Assembly (NCBI GenBank): GCA_003139995.1
Contig: PLIC01000230.1
Span: 21,342 to 85,341, forward strand
Length of the DNA stretch: 64,000 nucleotides
Source of the DNA: Candidatus Acidiflorens stordalenmirensis
GTDB lineage: Bacteria > Acidobacteriota > Terriglobia > Terriglobales > Acidobacteriaceae
Direction: 5' to 3'
Shown here one piece after another: positions 33,303 to 42,850 of this stretch; position 1 is the stretch's first letter, and each line of letters begins with the position of its first letter. The notes under the pieces are model-generated. The model ran no database searches, was not told the origin of the DNA, and saw nothing but the letters and a program-made list of their open reading frames with translations. The position numbers and the translations under genes were made by a program.

Positions 33303-35117
33303 ATGCCGAAAGTTATGAACAATATGAACTGGATGATTTTGGCTCTGCTGGCGGTGACGATGACGGCAGTGGCCCAGCAGCCGGCGTCCGCGCCGCAGAA
33401 CCAACAGCCGGTTGCCGCGACGCAGCCGGAACGGACGGCTGCTCAGCCAAGCCAGACTCAGTCAGGCCAGGCGCAGTCCAATCTGGCGCCACCGACCACG
33501 ATGAATCAGGTTGTGGACCGCGTGATCATGCGCGAAAAGGAACTGACCAAGTTCTTGTCGCCGCGTACTCCGATTGTGGAGACCTATCTCCAGAACCTGA
33601 CGCAGGACCCGCAACTGGGGCCGATTCCGCAGGACGATCATTACTTTCTTGGACGCATGGACCTGAGCGAATCGATCGACCGCAGCGACTACCTTCAGGA
33701 TAAAGCTAAAGACGAAGGCATGGAGAGGCGTCTTCTGGGCGGGTTCACGAAGAAGTTCAAGCTCCAGTACCAACCGCTAGGTTTTTCATGGATGGTCTTC
33801 GTCGACCGCAACGACTTTGACCGGCAGCACTACGATTTCCACTACGTGCGGCGCGAGTTCCTGGGCGACGTGCGCTGCCTGGTGTTCGATTTGACGCCGA
33901 CAAAAGACGCGGGACGCGGACGCTTTATCGGCCGTATCTGGGTTGAGGATCAGGACTTCAACATCGTGCGGTTGAACGGCACTTATGCGCATCCTTCGCG
34001 TAACAGCTATTACTTCCACATGGACAGCTGGCGGTTGAATTTGATCCCGGGCTATTGGGTTCCATCTTACATCTACAGCGAGGAAGGCGACTTCACGGCG
34101 GGCGCCAGGAACAAAATCGCGTTCAAAGCGCAAACTCGCATGTGGGGATATAACCTGAAGACGGCAACGCCGAACGACGAACTTACTAACATAACGGTGG
34201 ATAGCGTAAAGGACGATACGCCGGCCGCACAGGATGCTACTCCGCTGGCCGCCGAGCGCGAATGGCAACAGCAGGCGGAAGACAACGTGGTCGAACGGCT
34301 GCAACGCGCCGGGCTGCTGGCGCCGGAAGGTGACGTGGACAAGATTTTGCAAACCGTTGTGAATAACCTGGAAATCACCAATAACATCGAACTGCCGCGG
34401 CCAGTCCGGACGCGGGTGCTGACGACTTCCCCGCTGGAGACCTTCAGCGTCGGTAACACGATTGTGGTAAGCCGTGGGCTGATCGACGTGCTTCCCGATG
34501 AAGGCAGCCTGGCCATGGTGCTCTCGCACGAACTGGCGCACATAGTTCTGGGACACAACCTGGGCAGCCAGTACGCGTTCAACGACCGCATGCTGTTCTC
34601 CGACGAGGCGACTTACCAGAACCTCGGGTTCAAACACATTCCCGAAGAGGAAGCGGCCGCCGACAAGAAAGCTATCGAGATGCTGAAGGCTTCGCCCTAC
34701 GCGCAGAAACTGGAAACGGCCGGGCTTTTCATCAAGGCCCTGCAGGCGCGCGCTCCACAATTGAGCGCTCTGCTGCAAGCGCACCTCGGCAATAACATCA
34801 CGGAGAACGGGACGGTGACGCGCATGGCGCAGCTGGGCGCCTCCGCTCCGGCGCTCGATTGGAACAAGCTGGATCAGATCGCCGCGTTGCCTTTGGGGGG
34901 ACGCGTCAAGCTGAACCCGTGGGATGACAAAGTGGAGATCGTGAAGGCGCAGCCCGTCGCGATCACTTCGGCGCGGGACAAGATGCCCTTCGAAGTGACG
35001 CCCTTCTTCCCGCGGCTTTCGCGCTACAGCACTGCGAACGCGCCTGCGGCCACGCCAACGCCAACAACGACGGCAACTACCGCCACCGCTGACGCCAGCG
35101 CCACTCCAAGCAACTGA
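33303..35117 (+). CDS. Exported M48-type zinc metalloprotease with N-terminal beta domain
   Basis: About 604 residues with a signal segment (MNWMILALLAVTMTAVAQQ). Residues about 60-290 form a beta-rich region that recalls outer-membrane lipoprotein-sorting proteins (DFHYVRREFLGDVRCLVFDL, FIGRIWVEDQDFNIVRLNG). The protease part has VVSRGLIDVLPDEGSLAMV, the zinc motif HELAHIVLGH (near residue 409) and the third ligand in EEEAAADKKA. The tail is Thr/Ala-rich. The start is ATG 33303 with GGAG nine bases upstream; the frame extends to a TTG at 33279 that overlaps the TonB gene stop. Likely a periplasmic quality-control protease. Confidence 0.85.
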   Translation: MPKVMNNMNWMILALLAVTMTAVAQQPASAPQNQQPVAATQPERTAAQPSQTQSGQAQSNLAPPTTMNQVVDRVIMREKELTKFLSPRTPIVETYLQNLTQDPQLGPIPQDDHYFLGRMDLSESIDRSDYLQDKAKDEGMERRLLGGFTKKFKLQYQPLGFSWMVFVDRNDFDRQHYDFHYVRREFLGDVRCLVFDLTPTKDAGRGRFIGRIWVEDQDFNIVRLNGTYAHPSRNSYYFHMDSWRLNLIPGYWVPSYIYSEEGDFTAGARNKIAFKAQTRMWGYNLKTATPNDELTNITVDSVKDDTPAAQDATPLAAEREWQQQAEDNVVERLQRAGLLAPEGDVDKILQTVVNNLEITNNIELPRPVRTRVLTTSPLETFSVGNTIVVSRGLIDVLPDEGSLAMVLSHELAHIVLGHNLGSQYAFNDRMLFSDEATYQNLGFKHIPEEEAAADKKAIEMLKASPYAQKLETAGLFIKALQARAPQLSALLQAHLGNNITENGTVTRMAQLGASAPALDWNKLDQIAALPLGGRVKLNPWDDKVEIVKAQPVAITSARDKMPFEVTPFFPRLSRYSTANAPAATPTPTTTATTATADASATPSN

Positions 35118-35142
35118 GCTGGCTCTCAAGTTGATAGAAGCG

Positions 35143-35180
35143 CAGGCCGGGACCGGAAGAGATTCCGGGCTCCCGGCCTG
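35143..35180. terminator. Bidirectional hairpin between convergent genes
   Basis: Ten-base arms CAGGCCGGGA (35143-35152) and TCCCGGCCTG (35171-35180) enclose a smaller CCGGAA/TTCCGG stem. It lies between the convergent protease and HAD genes; T-runs are weak on both sides. Confidence 0.55.
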
Positions 35181-35203
35181 TGTCTGTTGGGATAACACGC
35201 CGG

Positions 35204-35908
35204 CTAGAAGTGTTTCGTGAGGTCGCCGAAACGATCTACCACCAACAGCCGCTGTGATGCTGGGGCGGTCGCGACTTCCTCGTGCTCCAGAATCCATGTG
35301 TTGTCGTGTGGTATGAAGACGGCGTGCAAGCCTGCGGCGAGGGCGGGGTTGATATCGGACTTGGGGCTGTTGCCGACCATCCAGGTGGTGTCCGCCCGAA
35401 GAGCGTACTTGGCGATGGCGGAGCGGTAGGTCGCTTCGTCCTTCTCGGCTACGATCTCGACGGCGGAGAAATATTCTTTCAATCCCGATCGCTCAACTTT
35501 TCCGGATTGCTCGGCGGGGTTTCCTTTGGTCATCAGGATGAGGTGGTGGCGTTCGCTGAGATACTGAAGGGTCTCGGGCACGCCGGGGAGAATTTCAATC
35601 GGATGCTCGGCGATCTGGTGGGCAAAGCTGCGAATGCGCTCGTGTAACTCGGGCGTGACCGGGTCGACGGAAAGTTTCTCAAAGGTCTCAACCAGCGAAT
35701 GCGCGAAGCTGTGCAGGCCGTAGCCGTGCTTGACGATGGACTCTCGCTCAACATCGTTCAGCACCTGCCGGACCATCTCGGGCGAGTATTCCCGATGGTT
35801 GAGTAACGAAATGAACTTCGCAATCGCCCGTTCGAAATAGACGTTGTTTTCCCAGAGCGTGTCATCGGCATCGATGAGCAAGGTCTGGGCGCCATTCTCT
35901 CCGCGCAT
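35204..35908 (-). CDS. HAD-superfamily hydrolase
   Basis: 234 residues. Motif I is LLIDADDTLWENN, with the nucleophile and acid aspartates; the helical cap follows (about 20-95). Motif II is LMTKGNP, the motif III region lies around EYFSAVEIVAEKDEATY, and motif IV is MVGNSPKSDINPALAAG. It is probably a small-molecule phosphatase, substrate unknown. The DADDTLW-EN form is shared with a subgroup of haloacid-dehalogenase-type enzymes. The ATG at 35908 (MRGENGAQTLLID) is chosen; an open frame continues to 36217 but overlaps the divergent peptidase gene. Confidence 0.85.
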   Translation of the reverse strand: MRGENGAQTLLIDADDTLWENNVYFERAIAKFISLLNHREYSPEMVRQVLNDVERESIVKHGYGLHSFAHSLVETFEKLSVDPVTPELHERIRSFAHQIAEHPIEILPGVPETLQYLSERHHLILMTKGNPAEQSGKVERSGLKEYFSAVEIVAEKDEATYRSAIAKYALRADTTWMVGNSPKSDINPALAAGLHAVFIPHDNTWILEHEEVATAPASQRLLVVDRFGDLTKHF

Positions 35909-35963
35909 GTACTCATGATAACGGCTCCGGGCCGAGTCGCGGCTTTGATAGACTTGTGCTCGT

Positions 35964-37712
35964 ATGAAGAATGGTCGTATTGAAAGTTTCTTAGCGCAAT
36001 TTGGGTCTGTTCTAGTTTTCATTTTCCTGATTTCAACTCTCGGCGCGGCGCGACAGAAGGAAACCCGCGCGATCACGGGTTCGGCGGCGAAGAGCGGCGC
36101 CCCCGCGGATTTGAAGGTCGCGCCCGATCTCGAAGCGCGCCTGGCCAGATTCCGGCGGGTCCAAATGCCCTTCCGGACGGCGGGTTTGAGCGCCCGCGAG
36201 CAGCAGCTCGTCCGCAAGCTGGTGGAGGCCTGCGGCTACCTGGAAAGCATTTACTGGCGGCAGAGCGATCCCGAGGGCCTGGCGCTGTACCAGTCGTTGG
36301 CGTCGAGCCGGAACCGGCGCGACGTGCAACTGCGGCGTTACTTGTGGATTAACGCTTCGCGCTTCGACCTGATCGACGACAATAAACCGTTTGTCGGGAC
36401 AGAGACCATGCCGCCGGGGCAAGGATTCTACCCCGCGAACCTGACGAGCGATCGGGTGGAGCAATACGTCAAGGAGCATCCGGAGCAGAAGGCGGCAATT
36501 TACGATCAGTTCACGATCGTGAGGTGGCACGACGAAAAGCTGGAGGCTGTTCCCTACCGGATTGCGTTTCGCGCGTATCTGGAGCCCGCGGCCAAGGCTC
36601 TGCGAGCAGCGGCCAAGCTCAGCGACGATGCGGCGTTTGCGAAGTTCTTGCAGCTGCGGGCGGACGCGCTGCTCAGCGACGATTACTTCCCGAGCGACCT
36701 GGCGTGGCTGGAATTGAAGAACCCAAAATTCGACGTCATTTTTGCGCCATATGAAACTTATTTGGACGGACTGCTGGGCGTCAAAGGTTCGTATGGCGCG
36801 GCGGTGATGGTACGCAACGAGCGCGAGAGCAAAAAGCTGGAGCTGTTCCAACAATACGTGCCGCAGATTCAGGATGCGCTGCCGCTCGCGGCGGAAGATC
36901 GGCCGTCGAAACATGGACTGGAGACGCCGATGGAAGTGATGGACGCTCCGTTTCGAGCGGGCGACCTGACGCACGGCTACCAGGCGGTGGCCGACAATCT
37001 GCCGAACGATCCGCGGGTGCACGAGCAAAAGGGCAGCAAGAAACTTTTTTTCAAGAACTTCATGGACGCGCGGGTCAACTACATCATCTTGCCGCTCGCG
37101 CGCAAGTTGATGGAGCCGGAGCAGGCGGCGCAAGTTACGGGCGAAGGTTATCTGCTGGGCACAATCACGCACGAGATCTGTCACGGACTCGGCCCGGCGT
37201 TTGCGCGCACTTCGTCAGATAAATCGGCGGGCAAGGTCGATATTAGGGAAGCGATCGGCCCGGCCTATAGCGGCCTGGAAGAAGCGAAGGCCGATGTGTG
37301 CGGGATGTTCGCGCTGAAATGGATGGCGGACCACGGCGCGCTTCCGAAAGAAAAGCTGGAGGAATCTTACGCGTCGTATGTGGGCGACCTATTTCGCACG
37401 GTGCGCTTCGGAACGGCGGAGGCGCACGGTCAAGCGGAGATGATGGAATTCAACTATCTCTCAGAGCGCGGAGCGATTCGCCGCAACGCCAGCGGCAGGT
37501 ATGCGATTGACTACGAGAAGATGCCAGGCGCAGAGGCCGATCTTGCGAAGGAGTTACTCGAGACCGAAGCCACGGGAGACCGAGCGCGCGCGGACAACTG
37601 GTTCAAGAAATACGGCACAATGCCGGAAAAATTGAAAGCGTCGCTAAAAGCTGCATCGGGTGTTCCGGTGGATTTGGATCCGGTGTTTTCGTTTGCGGAA
37701 AGGGTGAGATAG
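35964..37712 (+). CDS. M49-like (dipeptidyl-peptidase III-related) zinc peptidase, exported
   Basis: 582 residues with a signal segment (FGSVLVFIFLISTLGAA). The candidate zinc site is HEICH (residues 403-407, in THEICHGLGPAF), with the second motif EEAKADVCG about 32 residues later (E439/E440). Classic DPP III uses the six-residue HELLGH motif and EECRAE; here the spacing is the common HExxH, so this is a side branch of the family. The N-terminal part (about 40-350) is the typical helical lobe. It may also be annotated as a zinc-dependent hydrolase. Divergent from the HAD gene with a 55-base gap. Confidence 0.75.
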   Translation: MKNGRIESFLAQFGSVLVFIFLISTLGAARQKETRAITGSAAKSGAPADLKVAPDLEARLARFRRVQMPFRTAGLSAREQQLVRKLVEACGYLESIYWRQSDPEGLALYQSLASSRNRRDVQLRRYLWINASRFDLIDDNKPFVGTETMPPGQGFYPANLTSDRVEQYVKEHPEQKAAIYDQFTIVRWHDEKLEAVPYRIAFRAYLEPAAKALRAAAKLSDDAAFAKFLQLRADALLSDDYFPSDLAWLELKNPKFDVIFAPYETYLDGLLGVKGSYGAAVMVRNERESKKLELFQQYVPQIQDALPLAAEDRPSKHGLETPMEVMDAPFRAGDLTHGYQAVADNLPNDPRVHEQKGSKKLFFKNFMDARVNYIILPLARKLMEPEQAAQVTGEGYLLGTITHEICHGLGPAFARTSSDKSAGKVDIREAIGPAYSGLEEAKADVCGMFALKWMADHGALPKEKLEESYASYVGDLFRTVRFGTAEAHGQAEMMEFNYLSERGAIRRNASGRYAIDYEKMPGAEADLAKELLETEATGDRARADNWFKKYGTMPEKLKASLKAASGVPVDLDPVFSFAERVR

Positions 37713-37727
37713 GGAGAAAGGCGCTCT

Positions 37728-37789
37728 TGGCTGTTAGCTCTTAGCGGCAAAAGTAACTAGCACTGCGCGAAAGCTAAAAGCCAAGAGCC
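37728..37789. repeat. Heptad hairpin between convergent genes
   Basis: GCTCTTGGCTGTTAGCTCTTAGC on the left and GAAAGCTAAAAGCCAAGAGCC on the right form an inverted pair of AGCTGTT-type heptads with a loop of about 20 bases, between the M49-like gene and the convergent mqnD. Confidence 0.75.
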
Positions 37790-37792
37790 GAC

Positions 37793-38641
37793 TTACACCC
37801 ACTCCACGTGCGGCTTCTTCGGAATGATGCCTGCTTTGTGCCCCATGTCGAGCAGCCGCCGCACGGCTTCGCGGCCGTCGTCGCCGTAGTCTAGGGTGCG
37901 CTCGTTGACGTACATACCGACAAACTTATCAGCGAGTTGGGTGTCGAGATCGCGGGCAAACTGCATGGCATAGGCCAGCGCTTCCTCACGATGATCGATG
38001 GCGTACTGGATGCTCTCACGTATCGCCTGGGTGACGTTCGTCATCGTTTCCTTGCCGAGCGAGCGCCGGATGGCGTTTCCTCCGAGCGGCAGCGGCAGTC
38101 CGGTGACTTTCTGCCACCACTTGCCGAGATCGACTACGCGGTGCAGTCCGGACTTGTCGTAGGTAAGCTGGCCTTCGTGGATGATGAGGCCGGCTTCGTG
38201 TTTGCCTTCGAGAATCTGCGGGATGATTTGATCGAAGGGGACGACTTCCACTTCAATGCCGGGGGCGAACAGTTCGAGCGCCAGGTAAGCGGTAGTGAGC
38301 TTGCCGGGCACCGCGATTCTCTTGTTCTTGATCTCGTCCGGCGTGAAGGGCCGGGTGGAAACGAGCATGGGACCATAACCGTCGCCCACACTGCCGCCGC
38401 ACGACATCAGCGAATAGTTCTCCTGAATGTAGGGAAAAGCGTGGAAAGAAATCGCGGTTACATCGTAGACACCTTCTTGTGCCTGGCGGTTCAGCGTCTC
38501 GATGTCGCAAAGGGTATGGCTGAACTTCAGTCCGGGCACGCGAACTTTGTTCGTGGCCAAGCCGTAAAACATGAATGCGTCGTCGGAGTCGGGACTGTGC
38601 GCCACAGTGATTTCGCGCACGGGAGAAGATACTGTACTCAT
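37793..38641 (-). CDS. mqnD: 1,4-dihydroxy-6-naphthoate synthase (futalosine pathway)
   Basis: 282 residues, periplasmic-binding-protein-like fold. The start [16 protein letters not shown] is a signature of MqnD, followed by [21 protein letters not shown], the [12 protein letters not shown] loop and [11 protein letters not shown]. The enzyme releases 1,4-dihydroxy-6-naphthoate from cyclic dehypoxanthine futalosine, the product of MqnC. mqnA and mqnC are 6-10 kb to the right on the opposite strand, so the menaquinone genes are in two groups. Confidence 0.95.
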   Translation of the reverse strand: MSTVSSPVREITVAHSPDSDDAFMFYGLATNKVRVPGLKFSHTLCDIETLNRQAQEGVYDVTAISFHAFPYIQENYSLMSCGGSVGDGYGPMLVSTRPFTPDEIKNKRIAVPGKLTTAYLALELFAPGIEVEVVPFDQIIPQILEGKHEAGLIIHEGQLTYDKSGLHRVVDLGKWWQKVTGLPLPLGGNAIRRSLGKETMTNVTQAIRESIQYAIDHREEALAYAMQFARDLDTQLADKFVGMYVNERTLDYGDDGREAVRRLLDMGHKAGIIPKKPHVEWV

Positions 38642-38761
38642 AAGATTCTGTAATCCTGTTCTATAAACTTCAGTGCCAAGTTCCCCGTCATTAGAGCCGA
38701 GGGGCGATCTTCCACCCGAAAAGTCTCGTTCCGTTCAGCGTCGTCCGCTCGAACCGTTCGT

Positions 38762-39382
38762 TCAAAACTGCGAAGAACGGTGTTGGCGCCAGCGCGCGGC
38801 GACGGCGGAGGCCATCAGCACCTTGATGACTTCCGCAAAAATGAACCAGGAGAGGCCAAACCTGATCGCCAGAGAAACGGAGTGCGTAAGCACGGCAAGC
38901 CAACTGAGCCCACCCGCGAAGAGCACCAGTTCCGCAGCCACGGATGACAGCGCGGCCCAAGCGAAACCGCGTGAACTATGCTCCGAGTTGTGCTCAAAGA
39001 TATAGCCCGCGACGAATGCCACGAGCGGATAGGCCATGAGGAATCCACCGGTCGGGCCAAGGATATGGGCAATTCCGCCGCCTAGAATTGTTGATGGGCT
39101 GAATACGGGCAGCCCGAACGCGCCTTCGACGAGGTAGAGCGAGAGTGCGGCGAAACCGCGACGCGAACCGAGGAGCAACCCCACGGTCAGAACTCCGAAG
39201 TTTTGCAGCGTCAGCGGCACTGGCGTGAAGGGCAGCGGCACGGTCGCGCGCGCGCACAAGGCGACGAAGAGGCTGGCGGAGATCACAATTGCCGCAAGCT
39301 TCGTCCATTCCTTTCCCCGATCCTTTTCCCGATACATGGACGGAGTCTGCTGGCCAAAAACTTGGGTCGTTACTCTTGACAT
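38762..39382 (-). CDS. bioY: Biotin transporter substrate-binding component BioY
   Basis: 206 residues, about six membrane helices. It has the family blocks VPLPFTPVPLTLQNFGVLTVGLLLG split over 39150-39240, the GLPVF and GPTGGFLMAYPLVAFVAGY motif, and FGLSWFIFAEVIKVL near the end. BioY is the S component of an ECF-type biotin importer and can work alone in some bacteria; no ATPase or T component is close by. The start is ATG 39382 (MSRVTTQVFG). It is preceded by a 51-residue membrane protein gene 34 bases upstream. Confidence 0.93.
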   Translation of the reverse strand: MSRVTTQVFGQQTPSMYREKDRGKEWTKLAAIVISASLFVALCARATVPLPFTPVPLTLQNFGVLTVGLLLGSRRGFAALSLYLVEGAFGLPVFSPSTILGGGIAHILGPTGGFLMAYPLVAFVAGYIFEHNSEHSSRGFAWAALSSVAAELVLFAGGLSWLAVLTHSVSLAIRFGLSWFIFAEVIKVLMASAVAARWRQHRSSQF

Positions 39383-39416
39383 GGCTTTCCGTTCCTCGTG
39401 GCGCACGTCTTGGGGA

Positions 39417-39572
39417 TCAAGCCCCAGGTGGCGCAGAGTGGTCGGGGCCGTCAAACTCCGGTTTGTGGGCCTCCGAACGCTTCATTTGCCGCCGGACCCG
39501 CATATAGAGCGTAAGCGCAACCGACACGACCACCGCGGCACTGACTCCCAGTATGAGAAACCACCAGAGCAT
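39417..39572 (-). CDS. Small single-pass membrane protein upstream of bioY
   Basis: 51 residues read from ATG 39572. It starts MLWWFLILGVSAAVVVSVAL (one membrane helix), then LYMRVRRQMKRSE and an acidic/proline tail to TGA at 39417. An AAAGGTG precedes the start by about nine bases. Short membrane proteins of this style are common, and no function is recognised. Co-transcription with bioY is likely from the spacing. Confidence 0.55.
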   Translation of the reverse strand: MLWWFLILGVSAAVVVSVALTLYMRVRRQMKRSEAHKPEFDGPDHSAPPGA

Positions 39573-39648
39573 CCGCACGGCACCTTTAGGATAGCAGATA
39601 GGCGGCGACGAAAATGTGCACAGGATGAAGAAGAACGCTCGGCTGCGG

Positions 39649-40113
39649 TCAGCCCTTCTTCGCTGGCTTGGCCTGCGCTTTGCGGCGCTGCTCGGCCATC
39701 GCGACCATGCGCTCCAACCGCTTGCGGGCGGTCTTCGATCCGGTGGCTACTTTCTCGATGTTGGCGAAGGCATCGGGATTGTTGGTCTTCTCGCGAAATT
39801 CCTTCAGGAACGGATAAATCTTACCGAGAAAGAAGAACATCTCGCCGCCAATACCGGGCTGCAGGAAGAGCTCTTCGTTGAGCGCGCCGTGCAGCACGAG
39901 GGACGCAGCCATATCCCAATAGCCTCCCACCTGGCGAAGCCAGGCGTTTTCCTGGCTGGGGAACGAATTCGCAACCTTTATAAACTGATCGGCGTTCTGC
40001 GGCCAGAATTCCGCCGCAAACCAGCTTCTTGCCTTGCGCATCTCCGCCTCGCGGCGGAGGTCGTAAAGTTTTAGAACCAGCTCTGCATCGCGCGCGGTCG
40101 CTTTCTTTGCCAT
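39649..40113 (-). CDS. Unknown soluble protein, helical
   Basis: 154 residues from ATG 40113, which follows AAAGGAGG. Mostly helical, with Trp-rich segments (RSWFAAEFWPQNADQF, QVGGYWDMAASLVLHGALNEELFL) and a basic Lys/Ala-rich tail (QRRKAQAKPAKKG). No domain recognised, but the coding frame, the ribosome site and the composition look genuine. The topA gene ends 75 bases upstream on the same strand and the two may be co-transcribed. Confidence 0.65.
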   Translation of the reverse strand: MAKKATARDAELVLKLYDLRREAEMRKARSWFAAEFWPQNADQFIKVANSFPSQENAWLRQVGGYWDMAASLVLHGALNEELFLQPGIGGEMFFFLGKIYPFLKEFREKTNNPDAFANIEKVATGSKTARKRLERMVAMAEQRRKAQAKPAKKG

Positions 40114-40187
40114 ATTCTCGCCTCCTTTAATTATGTTTCCGAAATTAGTTATGTTTCTCAACTTTCGTTCTGAGAACCGTGTCTTTG

Positions 40188-42740
40188 TCAGACTTTCGAA
40201 ACGTCCGCGGTTGCGCCTTCGAGGGCGCACTCGTAATCGCATTCCTTATTCGGGCACGCGAGCACCGTTCCGTCTTTGCGGATTCGTTCCACCAGGTACT
40301 CATGTCCGCAATCCGGACACTTCTCGGGAACGGGCTTGGCCGCGGACGTGAACCTGCACTTCGGATAGTTTCCACATCCGTAGAAAGTGTTCCCCTTGCG
40401 CGCGCGTTTTTCGACGAGTTCGCCTTCTTTGCACGCGGGGCACTTCACGCCGATAAAGTTCTGCTTCACATATTTGCAATCGGGATATCCGCTGCATGAA
40501 GTGAACTCTCCGAAACGGCCGTGCCGCAGGATCAAGTTGCGTTTGCACAGCGGGCAGGTTTCATCGAGCGGGATGTCTGGCACTTTCTTGCCCTGATCGA
40601 GCCGCCGCGTCGTCTTGCAATCGGGATAGCCGGTGCAGGCCATGAACTGGCCGAAGCGCCCGCGCTTCAGGACCATGACGCGGCCGCAGTTCTCGCAGTA
40701 TTCCTCTTGCGCGATCTCCTGCGTTTCGGCCGTGTCGAGGTCGGGCAGATTGATGGGATTTTCTTTGGTGAACTTGCAGGTATCAGGGTTTTCCTTGTCG
40801 TAGGTGCTGCAGGCATAGAACGACCCGTGCTTGCCCCACTTGATGACCAGCGGCGCGCCGCAGAGTTCACACTTTTCGCCGGTGGGTTTCTCCATACGCT
40901 TGATGTTTTCCATGTGTTTCTCGGCGTATCGGAGATCCTTGGAAAACTTCTGGTAAAACTCGGTGAGCGCGTCGCGCCCTGTCTGCTTGCCTTCTTCAAT
41001 CTCGTCGAGTTCTTGTTCCAGGCGCGCGGTGTATTGGAAGTCGAAAATGTCTTTGAAGTTCTCGACCAGCAGATCCGTGACGACCAGGCCAATTTCGGTG
41101 GGCACGAACTTGCCGCCGACTTTTTGCGCGTACTGCCGCTCCTGGATCGTGCTGAGGATGGTCGCGTAGGTGGAAGGCCGGCCGATGCCGCGCTCTTCGA
41201 GTTCCTTCACCAGAGAAGCTTCGTTGAAGCGCGGAGGCGGCTCGGTGAAATGCTGTTCCGGGCGAAGCGACTTCAGCGTCAGCTTCTGCCCGGCTTCGAG
41301 CGGCGGGAGCTTGTGCTTCAGTTCCTCGTCTTCTTCGTCCTTGCTGTCTTTAGATTCTTCATAGACTTTGAGGAAGCCGTCGAACTTCATGACCGATCCT
41401 GTGACGCGGAACCAGAACACCTCGTTTCCGGACTGACTGGGGTCCCCGGCAAGCCCGCCTTTGGCTTGCTGGAGTGGCTTGGCATCGATGTCGACCGAGG
41501 TCTGGTCGAACACGGCGGTGTTCATCTGCGAGGCGAGGAAGCGCTGCCAGATCAGTTTGTAAACCTTGAATTCGTCTTCCTGGAGATATTTTTTGACTTG
41601 GTCGGGATGGCGCGCCGCCGAAGTTGGGCGAATGGCCTCGTGCGCCGCTTGCGCCTCTTTCTTCTCCTTATATGTATTGGGGGAATCGGGCAAATAGTTG
41701 GCGCCGTACTCTTCGGCGATGTACTCGCGAACTTCTGTGATCGCCTCGGCCGAAACGCGGGTCGAATCGGTTCGCATGTAGGTAATCAGGCCGACCAGCC
41801 CCTCGTCGCCGAGTTCGATGCCTTCATACAGACGCTGCGCGATCATCATGGTGCGCTTCACGCTGAAGCGCAACTTGCGCGAGGAATCCTGTTGCAGCTT
41901 GCTGGTCGTGAACGGCGGCGTGGCGTTGCGCCGCCGCTCTTTCCTTTCCACCGAGCGGACGACCCACGCGGCATTTTCGAGTGCCCCGCGGATTTTCTCC
42001 GCTTCCTCGCCGTTCGTGATTTCCGTCTTCTCTTCGCCCTTGCCCAGGAAGCGGGCGTCGAATGCCGGAGGCTTGGCGGCGGCAAGGTTGGCGTCGATCG
42101 TCCAGTATTCTTTTTTCTCGAAGGCTTTTATTTCGCGTTCGCGATCGACGATCAAGCGGAGCGCGACGGTCTGCACCCGTCCGGCGGAAAGGCCGCGGCG
42201 GACTTTGTCCCACAAAAGAGGAGAGACCTCGTATCCCACGAGGCGATCGAGCACACGGCGAGTCTGCTGCGCGTCCACCAGATTGCGATCGATGTCGCGG
42301 GGATGCTCGAAAGCGGCCTTGACGGCGCGCTGTGTGATTTCGTTGAAGGTCACGCGGCGGATGCGCGCGCCATCGCCGATATCGTCCCCCTTTGGCTTGG
42401 TGACGCCCTTCTTTCTCTTCCTCTTTTTCTTGCCTGAGTCCTCGCCGAGTTCGTCGGCGAGATGGGCGGCGATGGCTTCGCCTTCGCGGTCCGGGTCAGG
42501 TGCGAGGTAGATGTGGTCGGCCGAGAGAGCCAGCTTCTTCAGCTTGGCGAGAATCTTTTCTTTCCCGGGGATGACGACGTATTCGGTATCGAAATTGTTT
42601 TCGACGTCGACACCGAGGCTGTTCTTGGGCAGGTCTTTTACGTGGCCGAAAGAAGCATCGACCGTGAATCCCTTGCCCAGATATTTCTGGATAGTTTTCG
42701 CCTTAGCCGGCGATTCGACAATGACTAGACCTTTGGACAA
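40188..42740 (-). CDS. topA: DNA topoisomerase I
   Basis: 850-residue type IA enzyme. The TOPRIM domain holds VIVESPAKAKTIQKYLG and the acidic DPDREGEAIAAH. The active-site tyrosine region is around GLITYMRTDSTRVS. The RPTSAARHPDQ and RGIGRPSTYATILSTIQ motifs follow. The last 230 residues contain five C4-type zinc-ribbon units (first CELCGAPLVIKWG, last CPDCGHEYLVER). Length and order are typical of bacterial TopA. It probably once followed dprA directly; the IVP cassette now lies between them. Confidence 0.97.
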   Translation of the reverse strand: MSKGLVIVESPAKAKTIQKYLGKGFTVDASFGHVKDLPKNSLGVDVENNFDTEYVVIPGKEKILAKLKKLALSADHIYLAPDPDREGEAIAAHLADELGEDSGKKKRKRKKGVTKPKGDDIGDGARIRRVTFNEITQRAVKAAFEHPRDIDRNLVDAQQTRRVLDRLVGYEVSPLLWDKVRRGLSAGRVQTVALRLIVDREREIKAFEKKEYWTIDANLAAAKPPAFDARFLGKGEEKTEITNGEEAEKIRGALENAAWVVRSVERKERRRNATPPFTTSKLQQDSSRKLRFSVKRTMMIAQRLYEGIELGDEGLVGLITYMRTDSTRVSAEAITEVREYIAEEYGANYLPDSPNTYKEKKEAQAAHEAIRPTSAARHPDQVKKYLQEDEFKVYKLIWQRFLASQMNTAVFDQTSVDIDAKPLQQAKGGLAGDPSQSGNEVFWFRVTGSVMKFDGFLKVYEESKDSKDEEDEELKHKLPPLEAGQKLTLKSLRPEQHFTEPPPRFNEASLVKELEERGIGRPSTYATILSTIQERQYAQKVGGKFVPTEIGLVVTDLLVENFKDIFDFQYTARLEQELDEIEEGKQTGRDALTEFYQKFSKDLRYAEKHMENIKRMEKPTGEKCELCGAPLVIKWGKHGSFYACSTYDKENPDTCKFTKENPINLPDLDTAETQEIAQEEYCENCGRVMVLKRGRFGQFMACTGYPDCKTTRRLDQGKKVPDIPLDETCPLCKRNLILRHGRFGEFTSCSGYPDCKYVKQNFIGVKCPACKEGELVEKRARKGNTFYGCGNYPKCRFTSAAKPVPEKCPDCGHEYLVERIRKDGTVLACPNKECDYECALEGATADVSKV

Positions 42741-42806
42741 TGGCTCCTCAGTATGGCGGCAATGGAATTGAAGCTAGCACGAATGCGGGCAGCAGCGCAA
42801 AATCTC

Positions 42807-42850
42807 GCTCTCAGCTGCCAGCTATCAGCTATCAGCTATCAGTTATCAGC
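42807..42850 (+). repeat. Heptad array, left side of the IVP cassette
   Basis: Units CTCTCAG, CTGCCAG, CTATCAG, CTATCAG, CTATCAG, TTATCAG. The last codons (ADN) and the TGA stop of the four-helix-bundle gene fall within the array. Confidence 0.85.

Noticed and set aside
40521..42437. Long plus-strand open frame (638 codons) opposite topA
   Set aside because: Shadow of a highly conserved gene; no recognisable domain, no ribosome site.
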